Origin: Candidatus Lindowbacteria bacterium RIFCSPLOWO2_12_FULL_62_27
GTDB lineage: Bacteria; Lindowbacteria; 2-12-FULL-62-27
Assembly: GCA_001784175.1 (NCBI GenBank)
Contig: MFPR01000003.1
Span: 11,836 to 75,835 of the forward strand
Reading direction: 5' to 3'
Length of the DNA stretch: 64,000 bases
Below the pieces are notes generated by a model. It saw only the letters and a list, made by a program, of their open reading frames with translations, did not search any database and was not told where the DNA came from. This document shows positions 32,933 to 43,442 of the stretch, in pieces (positions within the stretch are counted from its first letter, which is position 1; every line of letters starts with the position of its first letter). The translations under genes and the position numbers were made by a program.

Positions 32933-35900
32933 CTACTTTCCACCGGACTCGTTTCTTTTCAGCATAAAGTAGAGCACAGGCACGGCGATGCGCGAGATGA
33001 GTGTCGAGGCGATTTCGCCGGCCATCAGAGACACGGCCAGTCCCTGAAAAATGGGATCGAACAGGATGACGGATGTGCCGACGATGACGGCGGCGGCGGT
33101 GAGCAGCATCGGGCGGAATCGCACGGCGCCGGCATCGACGACCGCGTCCGACAGGGACATCCCCTGACGCAGGCGAAGCTCGATGAAATCGACAAGGATG
33201 ATCGAATTTCTCACCACGATACCGGCGCCGGCAATAAAACCGATCATCGACGGCGCTGAAAATTTTGCGCCGAGGAGGGCGTGCGCGGGGAGAATCCCGA
33301 TCAGCGCCAGCGGGATCGGAGCCATGATGACGAGCGGCACGGCAAAGGACTGAAACCACGCGACGATGAGAATGTAGATCAAAACCAGCACGGCGGCGAA
33401 GGCGATTCCGAGATCCCGGAATACATCGGCCGTGACGTCGATCTCGCCGTCCCAGTTCACGGCGTATCGATCCGGAACATCGGCCGCGCCGGCCACAAAT
33501 TGCCGAACCGACGTGCCGTCCGGCGCCTTCAGGCTGTCGATCTCATCCCGCAGGGCAAGCATCGGATACACGGGACTCTCGAGTCTGCCTTGCACGTCCG
33601 CCACCACATAGACGACGCGTTTCATATTCTTGTGATAAATTGGCTGATCGGCCAGAGTTTTTTCCCGGCGGGTCAGATAGGAAACCGGTATGAGATTTCC
33701 GTTCGGCGACAGGAATCGAATCGATTCGGCTGAATCGAGTTTCGCGCGCAGCGCATCCGGCAATCGCATCCACACGTCAACCGGCTCGGGCTCGGCCGGA
33801 AGATGCGCGAGGCCCAATGACGTTCCGTTCAATGCCACGCGCAGAGTCTGGGCCACCGCATCAGCCGGAATTCCGTTCAAGCTCGACTTGACGCGGTCCA
33901 CCGTCAATCGTTCCAGCGGTTGCGTGTCGGAATAATAATAATCGACATCCGTTACCATAGGAGATTTCAAAAGAACGCCGCGCAACTGCCGGGCCAGCTC
34001 GATTTGACCGGCGTGGTCCGGGCCGTACACCTCCAATACGAGCGTCGAAAGCACCGGCGGGCCCGGCGGAACTTCGGCAACTTGCACCCGGCCGCCGTAT
34101 CGACCGATGATGCGATGTATTTCATCCCGGATGGAGACGGCGATCTGATGGCTGCTTCGTTTTCGGCCGTGTTTTCCGACAAGGTTGACCTGCAAATCCG
34201 CCTGATGGGGGCTTTGGCGCAGGAAGTAGTGCCGGACAAGTCCGTTGAAATTGTAGGGAGCGCTTGTGCCGGCATATATTTCAATGTCGCGAACTTCCGG
34301 CACGACCGATTCGATGTATCGCGCCGACTCGTCAGCCGCGCGGCGGGTTTCGGACAGCGCTGTTCCCTCGGGCATGTTGATCACGACTTGAAACTCGCTC
34401 TTGTTGTCAAACGGCAGCATCTTGACGACGACTTGTTTCAGCGGGACAAGCGCCACCGCGGCCGAGAACAGGACGACCACGACTCCAAAAAAAACGGCGT
34501 GCGCACGGCCGCGCGAAAGAAGCGGCGTCATCCATCTGCGATAGAGCCGCGTGAGCCACCCTTCCGGCTCGACGGACGGGTCGTGCTCGGCCCGCGGGGG
34601 CCGCAAGAAGATTCGGGCGGCCCACGGCGTCGCGATGAACGCGACGAGCAGGGAAAAAATCATGGCGGCGGATGAGCCGATGGGAATGGCCCGCATGTAT
34701 TCGCCCATGAGGCCGGTCACGAATGCCATCGGCAAAATCGCCGCGATCACTGTCCACGTCGCCAGCACGGTGGGATTGCCGACTTCCGCCACCGCCTCCA
34801 CGGCGACCTCCCGAAGCGGCCGGCCCGTATTGGATTTGAGATGCGCGTGGCGTTCGATGTTCTCGACCACCACGATCGCGTCGTCGACTAAAATTCCGAT
34901 GGAGAAAATCAGCGCAAAGAGCGTGATGCGGTTCAGGGTAAAGCCGTACAGATAGAAGAAGAGGAGCGTGAGCGCCAGCGTCGCCGGAACCGCAAGACCC
35001 ACGACTGTCGCCCCGCGCCATCCCATCGCCAGCCAGATGAGGAGGATGACCGACACCGTCGCGATCATCATGTGATAGAGAAGTTCATTCGATTTTTCGG
35101 ATGCCGTGCGGCCGTAGTCGCGCGTCACGGTAACGTTCACGCCATCCGGAATCAGCCGCCTCTTGAGCGCGTCGACTTTTTTCATCACGTCCCGCACGAT
35201 CCAGACCGCGTTTGATCCGGGACGCTTGGAGATGGAAAGCGTCACGGCCGGATACTCCGCGCCGCCCGCCGCCTTCGGCCGGATGCTCACGCTCTGCTCG
35301 CTTTCGTCCGCGCCATCCTCAAGCCGCGCCACGTCCTTGAGCTGGACCGCCCGGCCGCCGCTCACGCCCACGACGATCGATTCGAGGTCGGCCAGCGTCC
35401 GGATGAACGATTCCGTCTCGATCTCAAGAAAGCGCCGGTCGCCGGAAAGATGCCCCGCCGGAAGCCGCGTGTTGAATGCCGAGATGCGCGCGGCCACGTC
35501 CAGCGGGGTGATGTGCGCCTCGGCCAGCCTGTCGGGATCAAAAAAGATTTTAAACGTCCGACGATGTCCGCCGATCAAAAGCGTTTCGGAAATATTTTCG
35601 AGCGTGTTGATTTCCCGGCGGACTTCCGCGGCGATTCGCCGAAGCGCCACGTCGTCGAGGTCATCGCGGGCTGTCCAGAACGTGAGCGCCAGGATCGGCA
35701 CGTCGTCGATGCTCCGGGGTTTGATGAGCGGCATCGCCGCGCCCGGCGGTACGAAATCCGCGTTGGACTGAACTTTCGCAAACAGTTTCGCCAGGCTCTC
35801 CGCCGGGTCGGATCCGACTTTGAACCGGACGATGATCATTCCGAGATTCGGCGCGGAGGTGGAGTAGACGTATTCGACCCCGGGGATCTCCCAGAGCTTG

Positions 35901-36133
35901 CGCTCGCCGAGGTCCGCGATGCGTTTCTCGACCTCCTCCGCGCTCGAGCCGGGCATCGGCACGAAGATGTCGAAGAAGGGCACGCGGATCTGCGGCTCCT
36001 CTTCACGCGGCAGTTGGTACACGGCGAAAAGGCCGAGCAGAATCGAAGCGATCAGGATGAGGGGTGTGAGTTTCGAATCGACGAATGCGTTCGCCGTTAA
36101 TCCGGCGAATCCCAGGCGTTCTTTGTCCGGCAT
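32933..36133 (-). CDS. RND efflux permease, multidrug (HAE) type
   Basis: A 1066-residue inner-membrane pump driven by the proton gradient. The transmembrane-4 motif GILVDDAIVVVENIERH carries the two Asp residues that mark HAE-type (drug) RND pumps, and the N-terminal amphipathic start plus two large periplasmic loops match AcrB-like proteins. The periplasmic region is full length. It is encoded after a TolC-like gene (17 bp gap) but no periplasmic adaptor gene is nearby. The substrate is not visible. Confidence 0.9.
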   Translation of the reverse strand: MPDKERLGFAGLTANAFVDSKLTPLILIASILLGLFAVYQLPREEEPQIRVPFFDIFVPMPGSSAEEVEKRIADLGERKLWEIPGVEYVYSTSAPNLGMIIVRFKVGSDPAESLAKLFAKVQSNADFVPPGAAMPLIKPRSIDDVPILALTFWTARDDLDDVALRRIAAEVRREINTLENISETLLIGGHRRTFKIFFDPDRLAEAHITPLDVAARISAFNTRLPAGHLSGDRRFLEIETESFIRTLADLESIVVGVSGGRAVQLKDVARLEDGADESEQSVSIRPKAAGGAEYPAVTLSISKRPGSNAVWIVRDVMKKVDALKRRLIPDGVNVTVTRDYGRTASEKSNELLYHMMIATVSVILLIWLAMGWRGATVVGLAVPATLALTLLFFYLYGFTLNRITLFALIFSIGILVDDAIVVVENIERHAHLKSNTGRPLREVAVEAVAEVGNPTVLATWTVIAAILPMAFVTGLMGEYMRAIPIGSSAAMIFSLLVAFIATPWAARIFLRPPRAEHDPSVEPEGWLTRLYRRWMTPLLSRGRAHAVFFGVVVVLFSAAVALVPLKQVVVKMLPFDNKSEFQVVINMPEGTALSETRRAADESARYIESVVPEVRDIEIYAGTSAPYNFNGLVRHYFLRQSPHQADLQVNLVGKHGRKRSSHQIAVSIRDEIHRIIGRYGGRVQVAEVPPGPPVLSTLVLEVYGPDHAGQIELARQLRGVLLKSPMVTDVDYYYSDTQPLERLTVDRVKSSLNGIPADAVAQTLRVALNGTSLGLAHLPAEPEPVDVWMRLPDALRAKLDSAESIRFLSPNGNLIPVSYLTRREKTLADQPIYHKNMKRVVYVVADVQGRLESPVYPMLALRDEIDSLKAPDGTSVRQFVAGAADVPDRYAVNWDGEIDVTADVFRDLGIAFAAVLVLIYILIVAWFQSFAVPLVIMAPIPLALIGILPAHALLGAKFSAPSMIGFIAGAGIVVRNSIILVDFIELRLRQGMSLSDAVVDAGAVRFRPMLLTAAAVIVGTSVILFDPIFQGLAVSLMAGEIASTLISRIAVPVLYFMLKRNESGGK

Positions 36134-36150
36134 CGGAAGAGAATTCGCGG

Positions 36151-37494
36151 CTATTTCAGCTCGGCCGGCACAGATTCCAATTTGCCGGCCGACAAAAGGA
36201 GCCGCGCGTAGGCCGTCCGAAATTCGAAATAGGTCCGGTTGAGATTGGCGTGGCTTTGGTAGAGCGCTTGTTCCGCCTGCAGAACGTCCGCGATGCTCTG
36301 CTTGCCGCTTTTGTATAGTTTGCGGAACATCGCCAGCGCCTCTTTTGACTCGGAAAGCGTCTGCCGGGCAACGGGGATTTCCTCGCGGAGGGAATCATAC
36401 TCGTGAAGCCGGCGCTCGAAATCGAGTTCCGTTTCATCTTTTACGGAATCGGCCTGCGCTTCGACCTGTTTGAGTTCCGCTTTGCGCAGTCCCTCCCGCG
36501 CATGGTCCGAAGGATCAAAGATCGGCGAGGTGAGCCGCAGGCCGATCGAATAATTATTGGAGTGCTGATCCGCCGAACGGGCGTTCTCCTCCATCTGTCC
36601 GAATCCGGTGATGACCGGCCGGCCAAACTTGGACTCGGCGTCGAGCGTTCGCTTCGCCGCCGCGGTCCGCTCCCGCGTCGCCCGCCGCGCCGGACGGCGG
36701 TCCAGCGATTCCAGAAGGATTGCCGGATTGGATATCGGCGGACTGTCCATGTCGAGCCGTCCCGTGGGTTCCAGAGCCTGCGCCGGCGGCTGGCCCATTG
36801 TGATGTTGAGCGCGGCGCTCGCGGTCTTGATCCGGGATTTCGCCCGGACATGCGCTTGTTTCATCTGCCCCAAGATGGCGCGCGCAAAATGATAGTCGGA
36901 TCCGAGGACAAGCCCCTGATTTTTCAGCGCGAGCGCGTCGCGAATCTCGTCGTCGGATTCATCGATTCGCGCTTGAATCACAAGCGCGTCCGCCCGGGCC
37001 AGGATGAGCGAATAGAACTGCTCGATGGTTTGGTACAGGACGTCCTGCGTGACCGAGCGCAGATTCTCCTCCGCCGAACGCACCTGTGCCCGCGCGGCCT
37101 CCATCCGGTCGGCGCGCTGAGGATCATGAACGGAGAGATTAAGCGCCAGCCGGCCTTGAACGTTCTGATATGCGCGCGGGTCCTGCAATTGATCAGGCTG
37201 AAGGTCTCGCGTCGTCGCACGAGACTGGAGGAGTTTGACACCAAGCCCCTCTTGCGGGTTGTCGCCCTGAACGGCGCCGCCGGAGAGCGTCAGGGACGGT
37301 TCATACCCGGCCTCGACGGCTTTCAGCCCGGCCTTCGCCACCTCCACCCGCGCCTTCGCTTCGGCGATGGCCGGATGGCGGGCCAGCGACTCGCGCGCGG
37401 CTTCGTCGAGCGTGACGGCGGAGGCCGGGTGGATGAAGAACCCCGGTGCGGAAATAAACGTCAGAAGAAACCACGCCTTATTGGCGGGTGACAT
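36151..37494 (-). CDS. TolC-family outer-membrane channel
   Basis: A 447-residue protein with a signal peptide (MSPANKAWFLLTFISAPGF), then the two repeated coiled-coil and strand units of TolC-type channels (VAKAGLKAVEAGYEPSLTLSGG and a second unit beginning near LRLTSPIFDPS). It forms the exit duct for the RND pump encoded directly downstream. It overlaps the upstream amidotransferase gene by 17 bp, so the three genes are one operon. Confidence 0.9.
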   Translation of the reverse strand: MSPANKAWFLLTFISAPGFFIHPASAVTLDEAARESLARHPAIAEAKARVEVAKAGLKAVEAGYEPSLTLSGGAVQGDNPQEGLGVKLLQSRATTRDLQPDQLQDPRAYQNVQGRLALNLSVHDPQRADRMEAARAQVRSAEENLRSVTQDVLYQTIEQFYSLILARADALVIQARIDESDDEIRDALALKNQGLVLGSDYHFARAILGQMKQAHVRAKSRIKTASAALNITMGQPPAQALEPTGRLDMDSPPISNPAILLESLDRRPARRATRERTAAAKRTLDAESKFGRPVITGFGQMEENARSADQHSNNYSIGLRLTSPIFDPSDHAREGLRKAELKQVEAQADSVKDETELDFERRLHEYDSLREEIPVARQTLSESKEALAMFRKLYKSGKQSIADVLQAEQALYQSHANLNRTYFEFRTAYARLLLSAGKLESVPAELK

Positions 37495-38164
37495 AGTTCA
37501 ACACCTCGGTCATGATATCGTGGATGCGGGCATATGACTCGGCCGGCGCTTTGCGCATCGCCGACTCGGTTTGAATGAAGTCGTCATCAACCAATTCAGA
37601 CTGGCAGTGAGAAATGAGCGCGTCAAGACTCTGCGGAGTTGTTTCAAGATGGAACTGAAGGCCGATGACATTCGAGCCGATCTGAAAGGCCTGATTGTCG
37701 CACCCGTCGCTCCGGGCCAGCCGCGCGGCGCCATCCGGCAGGTCGAAGGTTTCGCCATGCCAGTGAAAGACGGTGGCCGTTTCCGGAAACCGGAAAAGAC
37801 CGGGTTGGTCCGACGTTCCGTGGATGTCAAACCATCCGATTTCCTTGCAACGCCCGGGATAAACGCGCGAGCCGAGCGCTGCGGCGATAAGTTGCGCCCC
37901 GAGACAAATGCCAAGCACCGCTTTGCCCGCGCGAATGGCGCCTGAAACGAACCGCTTCTCATCCCGGAGCCACGGCAGCGTTGACTCGTCGTTGACGCTC
38001 ATAGGTCCGCCCATGACGAGAATAAGATCGAGATCCGCCACGTCCGGCAACGCGGGTGATTCGTAGAAGCGCGTGTATCCGACGGCCGCGCCGCGTTCGG
38101 ACAACCATGATTCGATGCTTCCGATCCCCTCAAAGGGGGCGTGCTGCAGCACGTGAATATTCAT
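37478..38164 (-). CDS. Class I glutamine amidotransferase-like protein
   Basis: A 228-residue GATase1 protein of the stand-alone type. The nucleophile motif is GICLGAQLIAAALG near residue 85, with the catalytic His and Glu in LQFHLETTP near residue 170. It would release ammonia from glutamine or act as a related amidase; the substrate is unknown. ATG at 38164 is preferred over the GTG two codons upstream. Heading an efflux operon is unusual for this family, though co-transcription may be incidental. Confidence 0.85.
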   Translation of the reverse strand: MNIHVLQHAPFEGIGSIESWLSERGAAVGYTRFYESPALPDVADLDLILVMGGPMSVNDESTLPWLRDEKRFVSGAIRAGKAVLGICLGAQLIAAALGSRVYPGRCKEIGWFDIHGTSDQPGLFRFPETATVFHWHGETFDLPDGAARLARSDGCDNQAFQIGSNVIGLQFHLETTPQSLDALISHCQSELVDDDFIQTESAMRKAPAESYARIHDIMTEVLNYVTRQ

Positions 38165-38456
38165 TCGCACCTCGATTCGAGCAGGACGCGTCTCCGATCA
38201 CTCATCTCGCCGCCGAACCTTCACTCCCATCGTTTTCTTCTTCATCGTCCGCCACTCCCGCCGCATCTGGCGTATACATTTCTATTTCACTATATAGCGT
38301 TATCTCCATGCTTGCAATAAGCGTGTAGGACATCGGGGCTATTGATTCCAAGTGAACTTGGGTCAGTCCGGGCGTTGGTGAATATACCAGACCCGACAAT
38401 GAGGGGTTTGTTGGGATCATTTACAACCTATTCGCCGTATGGCAATCTTCCGGACA

Positions 38457-38717
38457 ATGAAACCTGCGGTTTTAGTGCTTCTGTTTCTTTTCACATTCGG
38501 CGTCGGTCTCGACAGCGTGGATTTGGATTGCGCCGGTCTCGGGGCCGGCCAGTCGTGTCATTCGTGCGTGTGTCAGCTCCATGGAACAGGACCGGCCACT
38601 ATGGCCGCTGCACCCACGGTTCTGCCCGCCGCCATCCTTTTCCCCGCTCCCGACGTTTCTGCCCGAGATTTTATTTTTGTGAAAGGAATTTTTCGGCCAC
38701 CCGCAATTCCCGCCTGA
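38457..38717 (+). CDS. Small secreted Cys-rich protein ahead of the metal RND genes
   Basis: An 86-residue protein with a strong signal peptide (MKPAVLVLLFLFTFGVGLDS) and then SCHSCVCQLHGTG, a cluster of Cys and His that could bind metal in the periplasm. It resembles in layout the protein at 1132-1500. It lies 89 bp ahead of the czcC-like gene on the same strand, so a role in metal resistance is a reasonable inference, but there is no recognised family. Confidence 0.5.
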   Translation: MKPAVLVLLFLFTFGVGLDSVDLDCAGLGAGQSCHSCVCQLHGTGPATMAAAPTVLPAAILFPAPDVSARDFIFVKGIFRPPAIPA

Positions 38718-38805
38718 TTCGCTCCAACGTTCGCCCCGTGTCTCTTTTGATTTTGTAATTTTGTAACTAGCGGCGTTCGTCCGCCGTTATCATAAGGAGG
38801 ATTCC

Positions 38806-39990
38806 ATGCGTCTTTTGTCATTTTTCATCATCTTTGCACTATGGCCCGCGGTAACATCCGCGCAGGAGCCGCTTGCATTATCCGATCTCATCCGGCTCGC
38901 GATCGATCAAAACGAACAGATCGCGGCGTTCAAAGCCCGCGCGGAACAAAAACGCCTGGAGGCCGGGCAGGCCAAAACCATGCCCAACCCCGAGGTCGAA
39001 TTCAGAACCGGCCGCCGGGAAGTTAATCCCAGAAGCGGCCCCCTGCGTGAAATCTCCGTTGCCCAGCCGATCCTCTATCCCGGCAAGCAGGCGCTTCGTG
39101 CGGCCGTGTTGGAGACCGAGGCCGAAGAGGAGTGCGTGAGGCAACACCAGACCGAACATGCCGTCGCCCTTGAGACCGTTCGCGCCTCCTATGAATATGG
39201 TCTGGCCCGGCGCAAGGCGGACGCCGTCGTCGAAAAACTCCGGCATTTTGAGTCTGTGCGCGCCTTCCTTTCCGGGCGCGTGTTCGCTTCGCCTCAAAAA
39301 AAAGCCGAGGCGCAAATCGTCGAAAGCCGCTTGCACAATCACACGTCCGTCAGCTTCAGCGCCACGGCGGAGGCGCGGGCGGCATTCGAGAAACTCAATT
39401 TTCTGGTCCAGCTCCCGGGCGACACGAATCCAACCGTTCGTCTCATCTGGTTCACCGGCCGAACGCCTCTGGACGAACAAGGTCTTCTGGCGCAGGCACG
39501 GTTGAAAAATCCTTCACTGCTCACGCAAGAGCTGGAAGTTACCGGAGCGCGAACGGAGGCCGACATGGCCGCCGTCGAGATCATGCCCGATTTTTCCGTC
39601 TCGGCGTTCGCCCAGCGGGGACGCGCGGTTGAAACCGAACGAAATCGGGGCGTCGGCGTGGGCCTGTCGATTCCGATTTTCAATCTCAACAAAAAAGGCG
39701 TTGCCGCGGCCAAAGCGCGGGTGAAGGCGGAGGAAGCGGCGCTGTCACACGCCCGGCGGCGGCTGGAAAGCGAACTGCGGCGGCGGTTCGCGGAATTTGA
39801 AAACGCCCGGCAGTTGGCCGCCCGTTATCCGGAATCGCGGCTCGACGACATGCACAAGGATTTTGAGAAGGTCGAGGAGGAATTTCGAAAGGGCCGCGTG
39901 GACCTGCTGATTTTTTTGGAGGTCGAAGAGGAAATTGCTTCTACAGTTGACTCTTGCCGCCCAGATGTCCATGGCCACCGCCGCCATTGA
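38806..39990 (+). pseudogene. czcC: CzcC-like TolC-family channel with a frameshift near the C-terminus
   Basis: A 394-codon frame with a signal peptide (MRLLSFFIIFALWPAVTSAQ) and the coiled-coil and strand repeats of CzcC-type channels. After residue about 385 (FLEVEEEIAST) the frame gives a meaningless tail and stops at 39990. The +1 frame continues the protein sensibly (LLQLTLAAQMSMATAAIEIFALSGE, given here in parts) to a stop at 40043-40045. The real gene therefore ends at about 40045 and carries a single-base indel or a short loss near 39940. This could be a sequencing error or a real lesion; only the last 35 residues are affected. It is 10 bp ahead of czcA after correction. Confidence 0.75.
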
Positions 39991-40054
39991 GATTTTCGCC
40001 CTGTCCGGCGAAACGGAATTTCTACCCCGGTTGGAGTCGTTTTAACAGCGCGCC

Positions 40055-43000
40055 ATGCTGAACGCCATCGTCCAAAAAGTCCTGAAGCGGCCGTATACGA
40101 CCATTCTATTTTTCGTGGCCTTCGCCGCCGCCAGTGTCTTTCTCATTCCGCTCATTCCCATTGACGCCACGCCCGACATTACGAACGTCCAGGTCCTCGT
40201 CAATACGCTTACCGGCGGCCTCGACCCGGAACAGATCGAAAAAAGCGTCACCACGCCCATCGAGTCTGAAATGGGCGGCATCGCCGGCGTGAAGGAAGTC
40301 CGGTCGCTCTCCAAAAACGGCCTCTCGCAAGTGGTGGTCGTCTTCGAGGACGGAGCCGACATCTACTGGGCGCGCCAGCAGGTTTCCGAACGGCTCCAGG
40401 CCATCCGCGAAAATCTGCCGGACGGCCTTTCACCGGAACTTGCGCCCATCTCGACGGGCTTGGGCGAAGTGCTCATGTACGTCGTCCTGGCCAAACCTGA
40501 AACGCCGCTCGCGCAAAAAAACGAGATCGACCGGCTTCTCTATCTTCGCACGATTCAGGATTTCGTCATCCGCCGCTACATCAAGGCGAACTGCGCCGAT
40601 ATCGCCGAGGTGGACGCCACCGGCGGATTCAAAAAAGAAATTCACGTCAACGTCGATCCGGCCCGGCTCGAGGATCAAGGGCTTGGGATCGAAGACATCG
40701 TCCGGAAACTGGAGACGGTGGGCGAAAGTTTCGGCGGCGGATACATTCAGCATGAGGGGAGGCAGGTCATCGTCCGCACCGCGGGATCCCCCAATCTGGA
40801 CCGGATTCGCCGGATCGCCGTCAAGCTCGATGTGCGCGGCCGCCCGGTTTTTTTGAGCGAGGTCGCCGACGTGTGGGAAGGATTCGTTCAGCGCCAGGGC
40901 GCGGCGACGTACGCCGGCGAGGAAACGGTGCTGGGCATCGTTCTCATGCGAAGCGGCGCCAATTCCCGAAGGGTTTCAATCGACGCCGAACGGGCGCTGG
41001 CGGAAATTCCCCTGCCCGGCGATGTCGAAGTCAAGATCCTCTATTCGAGGCGGTATCTGGTGGACGCGACCATCCACACCGTCGCCAAGAATCTGGCCGA
41101 GGGCGCGGTTCTGGTCGTCCTCGTGCTCCTCCTCATCCTCGGCAATTTCCGGGCCGCCCTGATCGTGTCCCTGGCGATTCCGCTCTCGATGCTCTTCGCC
41201 GCCGCGGGCATGAAATATTTCGGGATTTCGGCCAACCTCATGAGTCTCGGCGCCATCGATTTCGGGCTCCTCGTGGACGCGTCGGTCGTCCTCATCGAAA
41301 ACATTTTAAGGCGCATGTCCCAAAAATCCGGCGACCGCCTGAATCTCGTTCTCGATTCGGTGAAAGAGGTGTTGTTGCCTGTGACGATCGGACTTCTTCT
41401 CATCATGGCCGTCTACGTCCCGATTTTGGCGCTGGAGGGCATCGAGGGGAAACTTTTCAAGCCGATGGCGCTGACGGTGCTCATGGCGCTGGCGTCGTCC
41501 TTGGCCGTCGCGGTCGCGCTCATGCCGGTTTTGGCGTATCTGGTGTTGCGACCGCCGGCGCGCGAACATAAGGAAACGGCGTTGTTCAACCTTGCGCAAA
41601 AAATGTACCGGCCCCTCCTCAATTTTGCGTTGAACCACCGGGCGGTTCTGTTCATCGGCGTTGCGATTCTCGCCGGAGCGTCCCTTTTTGTCTTCAGCCG
41701 AATGGGCGCCGACTTTATGCCGCCGCTTGACGAAGGCGATCTGGTCGTGAATCTGACGCGGGACAGCGGCATCGCGCTCGACGAATCGGTGAGGATCCAG
41801 AAAATGTCGGATCGCATCATCGCCGGGTTCCCCGAGGTCGAACACGTCTTTTCCCGCACCGGAACTCCGGAGTCGGCCACCGACCCCATGGGCGTGCATT
41901 TGTCCGACGTGTTCGTCATTCTGAATAAGACAGGCAAGGGGCGAACAAAGGAGGAACTGTTCGAAGCAATCCGAGAGGCGATCGAGCGGGAGGCGCCCGG
42001 GCAGGAGGTGATGGCGAATCAGCCCATCGAGATGCGTTTTTCCGAAATCCTCGAAGGCACCCGCGCCGACGTGTCGCTTCGCATCTACGGGCCTGAACTC
42101 GAAACGCTCATGGAGCTCCTGGAAACGTCCAAGGCAACCCTCGAAACGATCCGGGGCGCGTCGGAAGTGGAACTCGACGGCCTCACGGCGCTTCGAAAAA
42201 GTTCCGTCTTGAGCGTCCGGCCCGACGACGAAAAATTGGCGCGTTACGGCGTCGATCTTGGCCGGGTCAACTGGCTTCTCGAAACCGCCATGGCCGGCCG
42301 CCCGGTCGGCAGTTACTACGAAAACCAGTGGCGGTTTCCGATCGTCGTCCGGCTGGATGACCGCTATCGTAAAAACCCGGGTGAAATCGCGCGCCTGCCC
42401 GTGGGTCTGCCCGATGGCGGCTCCGTGCCTCTCTCGGCGCTGGCCGATATTGACCGGCAAGATCACGTGACGACCATCGCGCACGATCAAGGCGAGCGAT
42501 ACGCCGCCGTCGCCATCAATCTATCGACCGACCGCGACATCCAGAGTTTTGTGGCCGATGCGAAAGAGACCCTGGCGTCGAATCTCGCCCTGCCGGCGGG
42601 CTACCGGCTGTCGTGGGGCGGACAGTTCAAAAATCTGGAGCGGGCGTCGGCGCGTCTCCGGGTGATTGTCCCGCTGATATTGCTGGTGATTTTTCTCGCG
42701 CTCGTCAGCCAGTTCGGCCGCGTCCGTCAGGCGCTGATCGTCTATTTGAGCATCCCGTTCGCGATGACGGGCGGCGTGTTCTCTCTATATTTAAGAGACA
42801 TCCCCTTCAGCATCTCGGCCGCCGTCGGATTCATCGCCCTCACCGGCATCGCGATTCTGAACGCGATGGTCCTCGTCACGTTTTTCAATCAGCTCCGACA
42901 ATCCGGCATGCCTCTGGATCAAGCGGTAACCGAAGGCGCCGAAACGCGCCTGCGCCCCGTGCTGATGACCGCGCTGGTCGCCAGCCTGGGGTTTCTCCCG

Positions 43001-43174
43001 ATGGCCCTCAACACCGGCATCGGCGCCGAAGTTCAGCGGCCGCTCGCGACGGTCGTCATCGGCGGCATCCTCTCTTCGACCCTTCTTACCCTCCTGGTTG
43101 TTCCGATGCTCTACGCCTGGATCGAGCCGATGAGGTTGCCGTCGATTTCGGGGAGGTTGAAACGAGCGGGGTGA
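40055..43174 (+). CDS. czcA: Heavy-metal RND efflux permease (CzcA/CusA family)
   Basis: A 1039-residue inner-membrane pump. The transmembrane-4 motif DFGLLVDASVVLIENILRR, with one Asp and one Glu, marks heavy-metal (HME) RND proteins, and LIPLIPIDATPDITNVQV at the N-terminus is typical of CzcA. The metal (Zn/Co/Cd or Cu/Ag) cannot be told from the sequence. The channel gene is upstream, but there is no adaptor (CzcB). Parts of its 3' half are copied at 45280-45499. Confidence 0.92.
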   Translation: MLNAIVQKVLKRPYTTILFFVAFAAASVFLIPLIPIDATPDITNVQVLVNTLTGGLDPEQIEKSVTTPIESEMGGIAGVKEVRSLSKNGLSQVVVVFEDGADIYWARQQVSERLQAIRENLPDGLSPELAPISTGLGEVLMYVVLAKPETPLAQKNEIDRLLYLRTIQDFVIRRYIKANCADIAEVDATGGFKKEIHVNVDPARLEDQGLGIEDIVRKLETVGESFGGGYIQHEGRQVIVRTAGSPNLDRIRRIAVKLDVRGRPVFLSEVADVWEGFVQRQGAATYAGEETVLGIVLMRSGANSRRVSIDAERALAEIPLPGDVEVKILYSRRYLVDATIHTVAKNLAEGAVLVVLVLLLILGNFRAALIVSLAIPLSMLFAAAGMKYFGISANLMSLGAIDFGLLVDASVVLIENILRRMSQKSGDRLNLVLDSVKEVLLPVTIGLLLIMAVYVPILALEGIEGKLFKPMALTVLMALASSLAVAVALMPVLAYLVLRPPAREHKETALFNLAQKMYRPLLNFALNHRAVLFIGVAILAGASLFVFSRMGADFMPPLDEGDLVVNLTRDSGIALDESVRIQKMSDRIIAGFPEVEHVFSRTGTPESATDPMGVHLSDVFVILNKTGKGRTKEELFEAIREAIEREAPGQEVMANQPIEMRFSEILEGTRADVSLRIYGPELETLMELLETSKATLETIRGASEVELDGLTALRKSSVLSVRPDDEKLARYGVDLGRVNWLLETAMAGRPVGSYYENQWRFPIVVRLDDRYRKNPGEIARLPVGLPDGGSVPLSALADIDRQDHVTTIAHDQGERYAAVAINLSTDRDIQSFVADAKETLASNLALPAGYRLSWGGQFKNLERASARLRVIVPLILLVIFLALVSQFGRVRQALIVYLSIPFAMTGGVFSLYLRDIPFSISAAVGFIALTGIAILNAMVLVTFFNQLRQSGMPLDQAVTEGAETRLRPVLMTALVASLGFLPMALNTGIGAEVQRPLATVVIGGILSSTLLTLLVVPMLYAWIEPMRLPSISGRLKRAG

Positions 43175-43442
43175 ATACCGACCCGCCTCGGACCATATCC
43201 CGGATGGTTGTGTGATTTTTGTAGTGCGATGGCCAAGCTGGAAAGCAATTCCCTGTGCGTTTATCGATTGTCGCAGACTCCGCATGTCGAAGAAGCCCGG
43301 CATAGAATCCGGACTTTGCCCATCGTGGATACCTGAGTTGTAAATATTACTTCCGCGCTCTAAATGCCCGGCGCCGATTCGATCGGCCAAATCCGCGACG
43401 AATGTGTAAATGTGTCAACCTGACACTATGACTCAATTTCCT

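Noticed and set aside
41306-42490. Minus-strand frame opposite czcA
   Set aside because: His/Arg-rich shadow; czcA is certain.
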